Positions 42,430 through 52,035 of a stretch of 52,035 nucleotides of DNA are shown piece by piece. The position numbers were made by a program, and so were the translations under genes. The stretch's first letter is position 1; the number at the start of each line of letters is the position of its first letter. A model generated the notes under the pieces. That model was not told where the DNA came from, did no database searches, and was given only the letters and a program-made list of their open reading frames with translations. The stretch covers positions 10,757,471 to 10,809,505 of the forward strand of contig CM055095.1 of assembly GCA_029204225.1 (NCBI GenBank), given 5' to 3'. Source of the stretch: Diphasiastrum complanatum. Its lineage: Eukaryota > Streptophyta > Lycopodiopsida > Lycopodiales > Lycopodiaceae.

Positions 42430-43681
42430 CATTTTAGGTCTCTAGAGGCATCTACTGTCATCAAGATGGGATGCTAGAGTACAGCTCCAGGTAGTATTGG
42501 TTATATCAGTGTCTTTGGTGTTTCACAATCTTCGAGATTTAAGACCGTAGTTCACACGAATATAGTTACTTACAAATGCTATAGGGATTTCCGGGGTACT
42601 CAGTTAACAATCATCTAGCTAGTTGAGTCCATGTTCCCAGACTCACTCCTTTGATGGATAAATCTTACCAATGCGTCTAGTCACATCCAATTAGCTCTCC
42701 ATGTGGCCCCACCGTCCAAGTGTCCGGTCTGATGTGGCCTAAATGTCAATTTTCAGAGAAAAAGGACAAATATGATTGTACTATCAATCATTAAAAGTTA
42801 TTGGTTGCTTAATCCAAAGATCTATCAAGTTCTAGGTGTTAAATCTTGATCTAGATGCTTTACACTATGATTTAAGCAAGAGCAATGGATCAAATGATCA
42901 AAAACATGGATGAGCAGCCTCACACGTGTGGAGGATAGTACCAGTATGACCTGTTTACAGGGAGTAAATTACATTAGCTTACAAATGCATTTCAATCATA
43001 AAAACTCAAGACAAATGTGGAAATCACAACAAAACTAGAATTTCCCAATGTCACATCAACTTGTTATTGATTTGGTTGATCCCTTTATAGATCAAATACA
43101 TCCACAAGATGTGTATTGTCCAGCAAGCCTTCACACGTGTGAAGCGTGTCTAGTCATCCAGATCCACCAATGGGAGCCATATGTGCTCATTTCCCAAAGT
43201 TGACTCTTCTCTTTGGCTAGAAAACAAAAAACTAGGCTTCCACATTTATAGGAATATTCCCTATAAAATAGAATCTAATGGAATCTTCTTATCTTATCTT
43301 CTAGAAGCTTATCCACACGTGTGAATGGTATCTTGACATGTGTGAGTAATAACTCATTCACATGGAAGTCCAATCTATTTACACAAAGTTTGACCAATTT
43401 GACCATTTTCAAGATTCTACTCAAAGGTCAATTTCACACTAGTGTAGATCAAGCTAAAATCAATCTAACTTTATAAAAGTGACTTATGTGCATTCTTTCA
43501 CACGTGGTAATAGACTCCACACGTGTGAGATCCTATCAAGATCAAATAATTTGAGATCTACTTGGTGGGCCTAAGCTTAAACATGCTTATGGGACTAAAT
43601 CCAAACTTAAGCTATTTAGCTTGTGCACTTGCACTAACTTAAGAATTAAACTTAACTTGAACTTCGGAATTAACTTAGGAA
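42430..43681 (-). repeat. Copia-type LTR, minus strand, with several CACGTG palindromes
   Basis: No gene. The right end (43560-43690) is the reverse complement of 17705-17818. CTATAAATG on the minus strand near 43250-43262 would be a TATA box. Perfect TTCACACGTGTGAA lies at 43130-43143; near-perfect copies lie at 42919-42932, 43312-43325, 43497-43507 and 43516-43529. Ends not defined. Confidence 0.55.
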
Positions 43682-44152
43682 TTAATGGAACTTCTCCAGT
43701 TGAGTCTGCATGTTGGACATCTGATCGAATGTCAATTTCTCATCCCAACGTGCCCTTTCTGACTGCTCCTCAGCTTGTCGTATGGTTGCTTGCACATCAT
43801 GGAGTTGTTGCTGCAGATAAATGTTTTCCTGGATGGAATTTCCCCAGTGGGTCTGATAGTCTGCTATGGACTGGTCGAGGTACTTTCTGGCATCATGATT
43901 GGGCCAAATAGCCTTTCTCATAGAAGGGGGGAGATCTTCCCAAGGAGCAATGTTAGGAAGTGGCTCAGCGGCATCGCGATAATGTTGGGATGGAGCAGTG
44001 AAAGGAGGGATATAGGGTTTAGTGTATGTGAAAGAGCTTGGTTGGGAATAGGTTGGCGTGGGTAATGGGGATTGTGTGGTGGTCATAAGAGGAGATGTAG
44101 TCGCATTGGCAACTCGTGCAACTAGTTTTTGAGCCATAATGACAGTGGACAA
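43682..44152 (-). pseudogene. Pro/Ser-rich protein with coiled coil, truncated
   Basis: 156 codons from ATG: MSTVIMAQKLVARVANATTS, a Pro/Thr/Ser-rich part (SPLPTPTYSQPSSFTYTKPY), NIAPWEDLPPSMRKAIWPNH, then a Gln/Glu-rich heptad-like stretch (EENIYLQQQLHDVQATIRQA in essence) ending at the edge of the LTR sequence at 43681, so its C-terminus is probably lost. It resembles N-terminal parts of some gypsy Gags in composition only. Confidence 0.4.
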
Positions 44153-44639
44153 ATTTTGTTCTTAATCATTTTTTTTTTAAAGTTTGGTTTGAGATGATGT
44201 TTTTGACAAAGATGAGCTCCAGAGAGCTCACACAGGGTACTGATGGATTTGGCATTGTGAGATCTATATTCTTGATGATGGGCGAGCTTATCTAAGGTGA
44301 TTTGGTGTATGATCGTTGTCAAAGTTCTTCTCTCTAGGTTCTACTATGGCAGTCTCCCATCTAGTAGAAGTAGAAATGATCTAAAGATTGTTGTGTAGGG
44401 TGAGTACGGATAAGATCCACTCAAATCATAGTTCTCTATTGGTTGTCTAGATCTCTTCTAAGGCGGTCTCCCTACTAGAAGTTATAACAAATTAGAAATG
44501 ACATAATAAGTTCACTATGATGGTCTTCCAACTAGTGATTCCTTACTTAAGAAATAATCAACACTAATTAACTCCACGGAGGGAATAGGTAACAAGATGA
44601 GAGAGAAGGAAATATCCCATAAGCACATTCGCCATAAAG

Positions 44640-44850
44640 CATAAACCAGTGCGAAAGCCTTGTGGGGCTCGAGGAAAAGTTGGGCAGGAGATGTACACAC
44701 TCGTAAATCCATTTCCGGATTTACATTCTTTCTCAACAATGGTCCTATTTCATGGAACAGTCGCAAGCAAACTTTGATAGCTCTATCTTACACTGAATCA
44801 GAGTATATCGCAGCCTCTCAAGCTACAAAGGAAGCAGTTTAGTTGAGACT
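44640..44850 (+). pseudogene. Copia RNase H fragment
   Basis: WAGDVHTRKSISGFTFFLNN, then GPISWNSRKQTLIALSYTES, EYIAASQATKEAV and a TAG where Trp is expected. The catalytic Glu of ESEY is visible; the motif preceding WAGD is broken. Different lineage from the intact element. It is fused directly to U5-like sequence of the 13.5-kb LTR family, with the rest of the gene deleted. Confidence 0.88.
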
Positions 44851-44855
44851 CCCAC

Positions 44856-45010
44856 TTACTACTTATCAGCGAAAGCGCAACTAGACAAAGTTTTTTAGCT
44901 ACTCAGAGATAGCTTAGAGTACGCGGTTATCAGCATCTGATTTTGTACATGCTACATGTTGAATCAATCTACTCCTTTCATTGCATTTAGTATTATGTCA
45001 GAATGTATGC
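44856..45010 (+). repeat. LTR piece of the 13.5-kb family
   Basis: Matches about 14004-14175 (CTTACTACTTATCAGCG/AAG-CGCAA; TCTGATTTTGTACATGCTAC). Confidence 0.65.
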
Positions 45011-45263
45011 ATCTGTTTGAATGTTTTGTAAGTAATAATCTCTTATTATTTTCTCTGCTAATTCAATACTTCATTTTTTGGCTATAATTCACGGTAGTGG
45101 TAACGATTTCAAAGTTGGTCACTATAAGGTTAAACGTGACTTCAGTCATTATGTTTTGTTCAATATTGATAGGTGTAGTCATGCATTAGGAAAGAAGGCC
45201 CCATTCCGCTGCACTCGATAAGTCGTCACAGTCTTCGACTTGTCGTTATTGCATTTCCTCTTT

Positions 45264-45423
45264 CCAACATAAATACCTTGCTACATAGAGTCACATATAA
45301 TGTATTAATAAACTCACTATAAAAAAGGACTTTTGGTACATCACAACAAATCCATGCCTCTATTTGTAACATTTTGGAAATTTGTACTAGCTTTAAATAA
45401 GAAAATGTAAATAGGTTAGACTG
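45264..45423 (-). repeat. Inverted partner of 14701-14856
   Basis: Reverse complement shares GGATTTGTTGTGATGTACCA and ATTATATGTGACTCTATGTA with the left copy, 30 kb away. Confidence 0.8.
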
Positions 45424-45553
45424 AATTAATTTGCCAATGGATGTCTTTTTTCCAAGTATGGTGATAGTGTGATATGATAAAGATATGCTTAGCCAAGGAG
45501 GTAATATGTCTTGAATCTTTAGAACCAAATATGTTAGAAATCTTTTTGATAGG

Positions 45554-45895
45554 GGATGGTGTCTCCAAAAATGCCCTATCAAGGTAAGGGCCCTCACTGC
45601 CCCTACATGAGAACATGGATCACAATCCTGAGGTCCTCTCTATACTCCTTGATTTCTTAAAACTCCCAAAAGTCTAGCTACAAGAAGAATCATATCAATA
45701 TCTAATGGTGTCAATCTCCAGGCTTTCTATGTTGATCAAACTTCACATAAATTGTTTACATGAAGATATTTTTTCTCTAACCCAATGTACTTCTCTAACT
45801 ATCTCAAGGGCTAAATCTGATGTGCGAATATTCTCATGTGTGGTGTCGAAGGTCATGAGTTAAATAGATAGCCATCTTTTGAGTTCAATGGATAG
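45554..45895 (-). repeat. LTR fragment related to the gag-only gypsy LTR
   Basis: Shares AAGGGCCCTCACTGCCC-type sequence, the AATCC/TCCT/ACTCC blocks and ACTTCTCTAACTATCTCAAG (near CTTCTCTAACTATTTTAGTG at 29013) with 28670-29100. Confidence 0.55.
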
Positions 45896-46450
45896 TCATC
45901 ATATCATTCACAAAATGCGGTCCCCTATCAGACACAATTTTCAATGGGCATCCAAACTATGATAGAATATTGTTGAATATGAATTTGGCAGTTGATTTGG
46001 TGGTGCTAACCCACAATGCTTTTGCTTCTGCCCACTTTGTAGCATAGTCAGTTGCTACGATGATATATGCATGACCATTCGACGATTGCGGGTTTATTTT
46101 TCCAATAAAATCCAGTCCCCACCGCTAAAATGGTTCTATAGGTTGTAATGGTACCAATGGATAATCCATTGCAGGTAGTGGCCTTCCTTGTCTTTGGCAT
46201 GCATCACAGTTCCAACAAAATGTAGTAGTGTCCTTCCAAAGGGTAGGCCACCAGAAGCCAGCCTGTAAAATTTTTCTTATCGTAGTTTCTGAAGCAAAGT
46301 GCCCCCCCACAACACCAAAATGAACTTCATCCATAATTTCCCAAATATCTTTTGTTTGAAGACAACGCCACAGTATTTGATCACGTTCGCGTCTATACAA
46401 TTTACCTTCGATCACCTGAAAGGCCCGTGATTGCCAAATCAATTGACAAC
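45896..46450 (-). pseudogene. Deleted gypsy, copy B2: integrase
   Basis: Minus strand. Zinc-binding part: VHFGVVGGHFASETTIRKIL, GFWWPTLWKD, CWNCDACQRQ (HHCC pattern). Then PIEPF-stop-RWGLDFIGKINP, HAYIIVATDYATKWAEAKAL, a second stop, and FGCPLKIVSDRGPHFVND, which hold the two Asp of the catalytic triad. It ends before the Glu. Typical plant gypsy integrase, inactivated by two stops and truncation. Confidence 0.92.
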
Positions 46451-47800
46451 GTTGAGATTTCTATCATCTATACGGGTGTCTGTTGCTCAGGAGCATTCAT
46501 CTCGCCAGGATTCTGGGGTGGATTTTGCACAACATTTTGATCATTGAAACGATTATTAAGCCGCGGTGGTGGCAATCCTCTTTCTAGATTCCGACACAGT
46601 GCTGATGGTATGCCACATAACTAAAATAACAGTGACCCCTCTGACTGCAAAAATTGCAAATATCATCTAGCAGATCTGGTCGGTAATGCACTTGCCATTG
46701 AAATGGCTGTGGCTGCATCTCTTTCCCTTGTTGACATGGGCCTTGATATGACTGCATTTGTGGTGACATTGGTTGTAGTTTTGGTTGCTGATATTGAGGT
46801 TGTTGCATTTGTGGTTGTTGTGGTTGGTGTGCTTGGACTGCAAATGCTCCAACAAATCTTACTGCTTGTATTTGTCCAGTGGTTGTATGCATTACAAATC
46901 AGACAATATTGGGTACTATGAGGACATTCATTGATATAATGTCCTCCTTGAGTATAATTCCAGCAAAAACGGATATTCCCTTGGTGAAACTCCGTAGTAA
47001 CGGCCTTTTTTGCGACTACTGGTAACGGCTAACTAGCTTTCCCCTTATGCTTATGCTTCTTAGACCGTTTCCCATCACGTGAAAAAGTTGAATTCTCTTC
47101 CGAGCTCGAGGAACCTGTCTCTGTATCAGAATCAGGACCAAACGAGTCATCCCGTCGATGATGTCGACGTTGTCGTCAATACTTCTTCCTAGTTTCTTCT
47201 TCCTCCAACTGTCTTGCAGCATCCACAATATGTTCCAGGCCTTGACTATGTAGCGAAGTAGTTCCTTGTCAAAGAACCTTATGTAATCCATGATGAAAAT
47301 ACTTGATGCATTTAGCATCTATGAGTGGCTCCTGTAGTCTCTTCTCTAGCACCTTAAAACATCGAACATAAGATAATACATCCTCCTTGTATTTCTTCAT
47401 CCTCATGTTCCTTCCAATACCTTTTTAGAAATGCCCTTCGTAATTCATCCCAGCTCCGAAACTCTTGCAACCCATATTGTGAATACCATTGTAAAGCATT
47501 CCCTCTCAACGTGGTTGGAAAATTTTCGAATGTCTTTCATTTCACGATTCACCTGACAAACCACCAGGAACTGGTGAATGTGCATGTTAGAGTCCTCATG
47601 CTTCTTATCTTTAACACACTGGAATATAGTCGTTCGAGTCCGGCCTATTGAGACAGCCTCCATTCCGTGTAGGATGGTAGATTTTTTCAAACCGAGCAAC
47701 CAGCACATGTAGACATTACAGGAAACTCCACTTCCTCCTCTGCTAACTCTACCCACAATTCAAATTCTTCTACTCCTGAATATGCACCACAAAGAATTGG
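46451..47800 (-). pseudogene. Deleted gypsy, copy B2: Gag
   Basis: Second copy of the B1 Gag, same order of blocks: WYSQYGLQEF region (near 47450-47500), basic/acidic stretch, CWNYTQGGHYINEC, Gln/Pro-rich stretch (QQPQMQQPQYQQPKLQPM), CNFCSQRGHCYFSY (last Cys changed to Tyr), then the direct join to the integrase start. Small indels relative to B1 break the frame differently, for example a shortened acidic stretch. Confidence 0.85.
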
Positions 47801-47942
47801 TCTCGGCAACGGAACCATAAAGGTGTCAGGGGTGTGTTTTTATCCCTTAACTGCATGTTCCTAATTACAACAATGGAACCCCTAGACTAGCAAGAGTTTA
47901 TCACTGAGAATCTCTCCTAATGTTAACTACCGTTTAAGAGAT
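47801..47942 (-). repeat. Primer site and LTR start of copy B2
   Basis: Minus-strand TGGTTCCGTTGCCGAGA (47801-47817) resembles Asp-tRNA type gypsy primer sites. The LTR edge is TGTCAGGGGTGTG (47824). As in B1, homology ends after CCGTTTAAGAGAT. Confidence 0.7.
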
Positions 47943-49105
47943 TGTAAACCCAACCCAACACATCAGAGTATGATACAGTAACATTCACGATCTGTTACAG
48001 ACTTATTAATGAAATCCAATTGCACTCATACATCAACAGAATATCCAACAACATTATTCAAATTTAACAGAGAAGAATTTTTATAAACTACTATCAATGA
48101 CTTAACAAGGCTTGTGCAAGTTAATGGATCGTAGTGCTAAAGAATTTTGCCAAAATTCGGTCAAATCTGCCAGATTTGGTCAAAAAGAGACAAAAAGCGT
48201 CATCATAGATTAGAACTTTTTATCCTCTTTTTGGAAACCTTCGCCGAGTTGCAGACACCTTCGGTTTTGTTTAGAGAACCTTCAGTTTGAAGGGCGATGA
48301 TTAACTCCCAGCAGATTTCTAGAAACATCAAAGAAATCATCAAAAAACAGCAAAAAATAACCAAAACCCTAAAAAAATAGAAAAATAACCTTCGCCTGAT
48401 GCACTGTGCTTAGGTGTGATTCAGATCTATCTACTGCTAGGTGGATGAAGAATAATACCAAAAATAAAAAGGTTTTCAGAGGATCAATTGTCATATTGCC
48501 ATATTTTTGCCAGAAAAGTCATTTTTTTGCAAAATTACCAGTATTACTCTTGATTCTTCGCTAGAACCTTCGCCGAGTTTCCAGAACATTTTATTTATAG
48601 TAAAATACTATTTTTGAGTTCGGCGAAGATTTTTTTTGATCAGATCAAATCATGATCTTTACCCTTGCCAAAGTATAGAAACTGTATTTGCTTGTGTCAG
48701 AAACCTTCGTCCGATTTTCCATAGTTTTATCTGTGTTAGATCTTTCATCTGAAAGATCGACGAAGGTTATTTTCCAATAAATTGTCAAAAAAGTTGATCA
48801 GAGAATTTTTTTCAAAAATAGCATTGTTGAACCTTCACCGAGCCAACCTTCGCCAATCCTATTTCTAGTTTCTGATTTTTCAGATCAAGTCTCTCTCCAA
48901 ATTTGAGTCAAATCTGATATATTCTTATTTGGATTCTGAGAAATTTATCTTGAGAGGTATCGGTTGATCGAATTTCGAAATCTTTTTCATGATATAGAAT
49001 CAAATTCTTGAAAAGAGAAATAAATCAAGCAGATCGGATCTGAGATAGTTTTGATTGAAAAATCTAGATCCAATCTCATTGTCTTCTTGATTTGAATCTG
49101 AGAAG
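47943..49105 (+). other. LTR/leader region of the last gypsy-like element
   Basis: No gene. Variants of ACCTTCGCCGAG recur in both orientations (48239, 48391, 48566, about 48620 inverted, 48707, about 48760 inverted, 48829 and 48847). No LTR ends could be fixed. Confidence 0.5.
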
Positions 49106-50900
49106 ATGGCTGCCCCTGGAGGTGCTCCACAAGAAGTCAATCCAATCATTGTTAGAAGAGCACCCCGATTGGATCTACCCAAATATAATGGATTAACAGA
49201 TCCAGTTAGATTTCTTCAGATCTATGCTGAATCCTGTGAAGTCTATGGCGACATTTATCCTCAAGATAAACTTAAGCTGTTTCCTATGGCCTTAATAGAT
49301 GCAGCACAATATTTGTACCATACTCAAGACGAAACTGGGCATACAGATTGGGAGGTTGTAAAACGGTTCAACCGCGAAAGTTTATGGAAGACCCTTTCCT
49401 ACTTTTAAGTAAAATTAAAATGCGAAAGAGGGAAATGGTTCGAGATTACATTGAATGGGTGAAACGTCTCAGATCTAAATGCGAACCTGAGCTGATTAAC
49501 GAGAATGCCATGATTATGTGGTTTTTGTCAAGTCTACCTAAACGGATCAGACGTGAGCTGAAACACCATAATGAGTATGCACTCTTGCAAAATGCTATCG
49601 ACAATGCAATTCGGGAGGAGGATGAAGATTCAGATGATGAGCCGAATATCAGTATGTTGCCTTATACAGCAGGGCAGACTACTACAACATCCACCACTAT
49701 TGCATCAACGAATGCCAACACTACTGTAGAAATGATGCACAATGAGTTTGAGAAACTTGGAAAGAACCAGCAAAAACAGATGGAAAAGTTGCAGTCGCAA
49801 TTTGATGAGAAGATCAAAGCATTGGAAAATTCCACGGGAAAGCAAACAAGGAATCTGAAAAGTTTCCAAAGACTTTTCCTACCAAGAAAAATGTCTGGTG
49901 TTCTATTTGTACAGGGAATCACAAAGTAAACAAGTGTCCTCAATTGAAAAAACGAATGGAACTCAGTCTTTGCCATCTGTGTAATTCACCTGATCATGAG
50001 ACTTCTTTTTGCAACTTCAATCATTGGATAAATCAACAATGGTATGTCCAGATGGGATATCGAGAACCACAATATGGAGGAAATCCAACACGAAGACCGT
50101 GACAATCTGCTCTTGGATACTCGGAACGTTGAGCTTTACCTGCCCCACCAAAGCACTCCGCTCCTCCTGCTAATTTAATGGAATCAGAACCTTACGGAAG
50201 TGCTGCACAATGGAACTATGGTAATGATCGAGAAGGTGGATCTTCAGAATAGTATGCCATTTATAATGCCACTCAACAACAAGCCTCCATAAATTGGACC
50301 AGAGCACCACTTGCATGCTTTGCATGTGGAGAAAATCACAAAATTGCAGAATGTCCAAATAAAGAGAAATTTGTACCATTCTGTCATGACTGTGGTTATG
50401 GGCATTGCTATATAGACTGTCCAGAAAGACCAAAGCCACCACCAGCTACAGCGCCTTTAAATTTGATAACCATCAAGCAAAGACCAGTAGCCCCGAATAA
50501 ACCAAGTGCACCCTTGATGGTGGTCGCCATAGCATAGAAGCAAAAAGAACCAATAGTGGATCCAGTACCTGCTGATTCTATACCATTGAACAATATACCA
50601 ACAACATCTGGAGTCTATCCAAATATTAATGCAAAAAAATGAAGATATCAAAATATGAGGCAGTGGATCAAACATCTGCAAGAAGAAGAGGAGCTTGATG
50701 CTGCTAAAGCAACAACTGAAGTTCAGTCTTCATCATTGCAGCCTCCAAGAAATTTACGTATGGATATGAATGATCAGTTACATCATCCTAAATAACCCTT
50801 CAAGATGACTGAACTAGAAGCACCGCAAACAGAACTGCTCATGAACATTTTGTCTAGCAAGATCAATATCTAATTAGGAGAGTTCTTGAAGTTGGTGCCG
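49106..50900 (+). pseudogene. Gypsy-type Gag with four zinc knuckles, decayed
   Basis: Starts MAAPGGAPQEVNPIIVRRAP. The Gag domain follows (LDLPKYNGLTDPVRFLQIYA, LFPMALIDAAQYLYHTQDET), then in a second frame FMEDPFLLLSKIKMRKREMV, IEWVKRLRSKCEPELINENA and LPKRIRRELKHHNEYAL, a coiled-coil-like part, and in a third frame four CCHC knuckles: 49899-49937 (CSICTGNHKVNKC), 49971-50012 (CHLCNSPDHETSFC), 50316-50354 (CFACGENHKIAEC), 50382-50420 (CHDCGYGHCYIDC). All four share one frame. The two frame changes look like loss of one A from short A runs (near 49377 and 49866). Stops after the second knuckle (for example TGA at about 50101) fit C-to-T changes at CGA, CAG or CAA codons. Confidence 0.85.
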
Positions 50901-52035
50901 AAAGCAAAAGAAGTCTTAGCACAAAAGTTAGCTCATGAAGAACCAAAAGTCCATCAGGAGCCTCTTTTTTGTGCTGGATTTGAAGAATCTAACAAAGTAC
51001 TCCATGCTGGTGCCGCTTGGGAAAGTGAACAAAAGAATATCACTCTGTCGATATAGCATAGACAATTTCCTAAAGAAGAAGCCTATCAAACCAGTTGATC
51101 CTACAACATGGACTATCAAACCAGTGGTTCAAAAAAGAGGATGATGATTTGTCAACAACGGATCACACTTGTGATCGACCAGCGAAAAAATTGGGAGTTC
51201 ATTACGATTCTCAAACGAATACTGTCAATTGGAATGAAGCTCTTGCAACGATTGACTGTACAGCAGGATACATGTGTCAACGAGATAATCAATCAAATTT
51301 GAGCGCGATTTCCTAGTTAGATCGAACTTTCGATACACCAATCACGTTTTCACTAAATGTGCTGAATGTAGCCTAGATATCAACAGAACCTATAACAGGT
51401 TCGATTGCGGATAAAACTTATTCATGTGAGTCATGCCTCGACGTATGATGGCAATGCTGAACTTACGGATGAGCAGATTCTAAATCATATGGATCCGACC
51501 AGATTTGGAGTGGGTAATACTCTTGAAGAACCAACAATAAAACCTCCCAAAGCAGTTATATTGAAGAAAGATAGGATCACAGGATCAATGATGAAGAAAC
51601 AAGCTAAGCAACATTATAATACGGTCTTGAAATGGGCAAAATCTCCCTCAAAAAATTGATTCAAAGAAAGTGCCACCCTTATTGGATAAAGGCAAAGTAA
51701 AAGTCGAGGATGATTCTTCAAGTCAAAATTTTAGTAAGACATCATCGTCTAGGAAGTCTTCACCTTTGAAGAAAAATTTACTTCTCCGAAGTCATCACCT
51801 CCACGATCAATTCCTGCTAAGAAGGCTAAGCGAAGATCCAAGACAAGTCCCATCGAAAAAGAACAAGCAGATGTAGTCCAACATGATATGACCGAGCATT
51901 TTAAACGTTATACACTGGATGATGTGGTTATCATGTTACCTAAAGCACATCGTGAACTTGAAGAACACATGCCAAAATCTAAAGAGGTTTACGATTGCCC
52001 AGCTAGGACACAACCAATGAATCTTGCCAAACCAG
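50901..52035 (+). pseudogene. Region downstream of the four-knuckle Gag, unrecognised
   Basis: Coding-like pieces in shifting frames: LGEFLKLVPKAKEVLAQKLA near 50877, AAWESEQKNI, LTDEQILNHMDPTRFGVGNT (51405-51659), and from about 51780 an open frame to the window end (KAKRRSKTSPIEKEQ, YTLDDVVIMLPKAHRELEEH). The first resembles the segment that precedes the protease in some plant gypsy polyproteins. No protease or RT motif is seen before the window ends. Confidence 0.4.

Noticed and set aside
1-52035. tRNA, rRNA or organellar DNA
   Set aside because: TGGTATCAGAGC sites are retroelement primer sites, not tRNA genes; no cloverleaf, rRNA or organellar gene seen.

Overview
The window looks like nuclear DNA of a seed plant with a large, repeat-filled genome. 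A gymnosperm is my guess, but nothing here fixes the species. Reasons: Ty1/copia elements primed by initiator-Met tRNA (PBS TGGTATCAGAGC), several families of gypsy-type gag and integrase relics, long GA/CT/GT microsatellites, A+T-rich spacers, and no intact host gene in 52 kb. Almost everything that can be recognised is retrotransposon in different stages of decay.

Layout. 1-7590: an old copia element (3' end only) whose 3' LTR was split by a complete, apparently intact copia element (1108-6966). That element has a 5-bp target duplication, LTRs that look identical by eye, and one uninterrupted 1316-aa gag-pol frame. 7847-10496: the front half of a third copia (LTR, PBS, long leader, gag). 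10490-11846: a pair of inverted LTR-like arms around a possible captured exon. 11883-17360: mostly decayed spacer with LTR pieces and a G-rich tract. 17365-23232: mosaic of copia protease and integrase relics on the minus strand, dispersed repeats, microsatellites and one unrecognised two-exon gene-like relic.

23224-29767: a minus-strand gypsy-type element with two diverged LTRs, a gag, and an unrecognised downstream reading frame, but no visible protease, RT or integrase. Its LTRs carry a reading frame that also occurs, diverged but similar at protein level, at 41935-42385. 30240-33330: a tandem array of LTR-like promoter units of unequal length. 33340-44152: LTR pieces, two copies of an unrecognised coiled-coil-associated protein relic, and the first copy of a gag/integrase-deleted gypsy. 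44640-47942: copia RNase H scrap and the second, longer copy of that deleted gypsy. 47943-52035: leader and gag of another gypsy-like element on the plus strand, with four zinc knuckles; it runs off the end.

The complete copia element is the only entry that could still be functional as a unit: LTR promoter, tRNA primer site, gag, protease, integrase, RT, RNase H and polypurine tract are in the expected order. The other elements are relics or non-autonomous derivatives. The points most worth a second look are the LTR-embedded reading frame, the recurring 14-bp palindrome TTCACACGTGTGAA in unrelated LTRs, and the deleted gypsy present twice with the same internal junction. All comparisons were made by eye.
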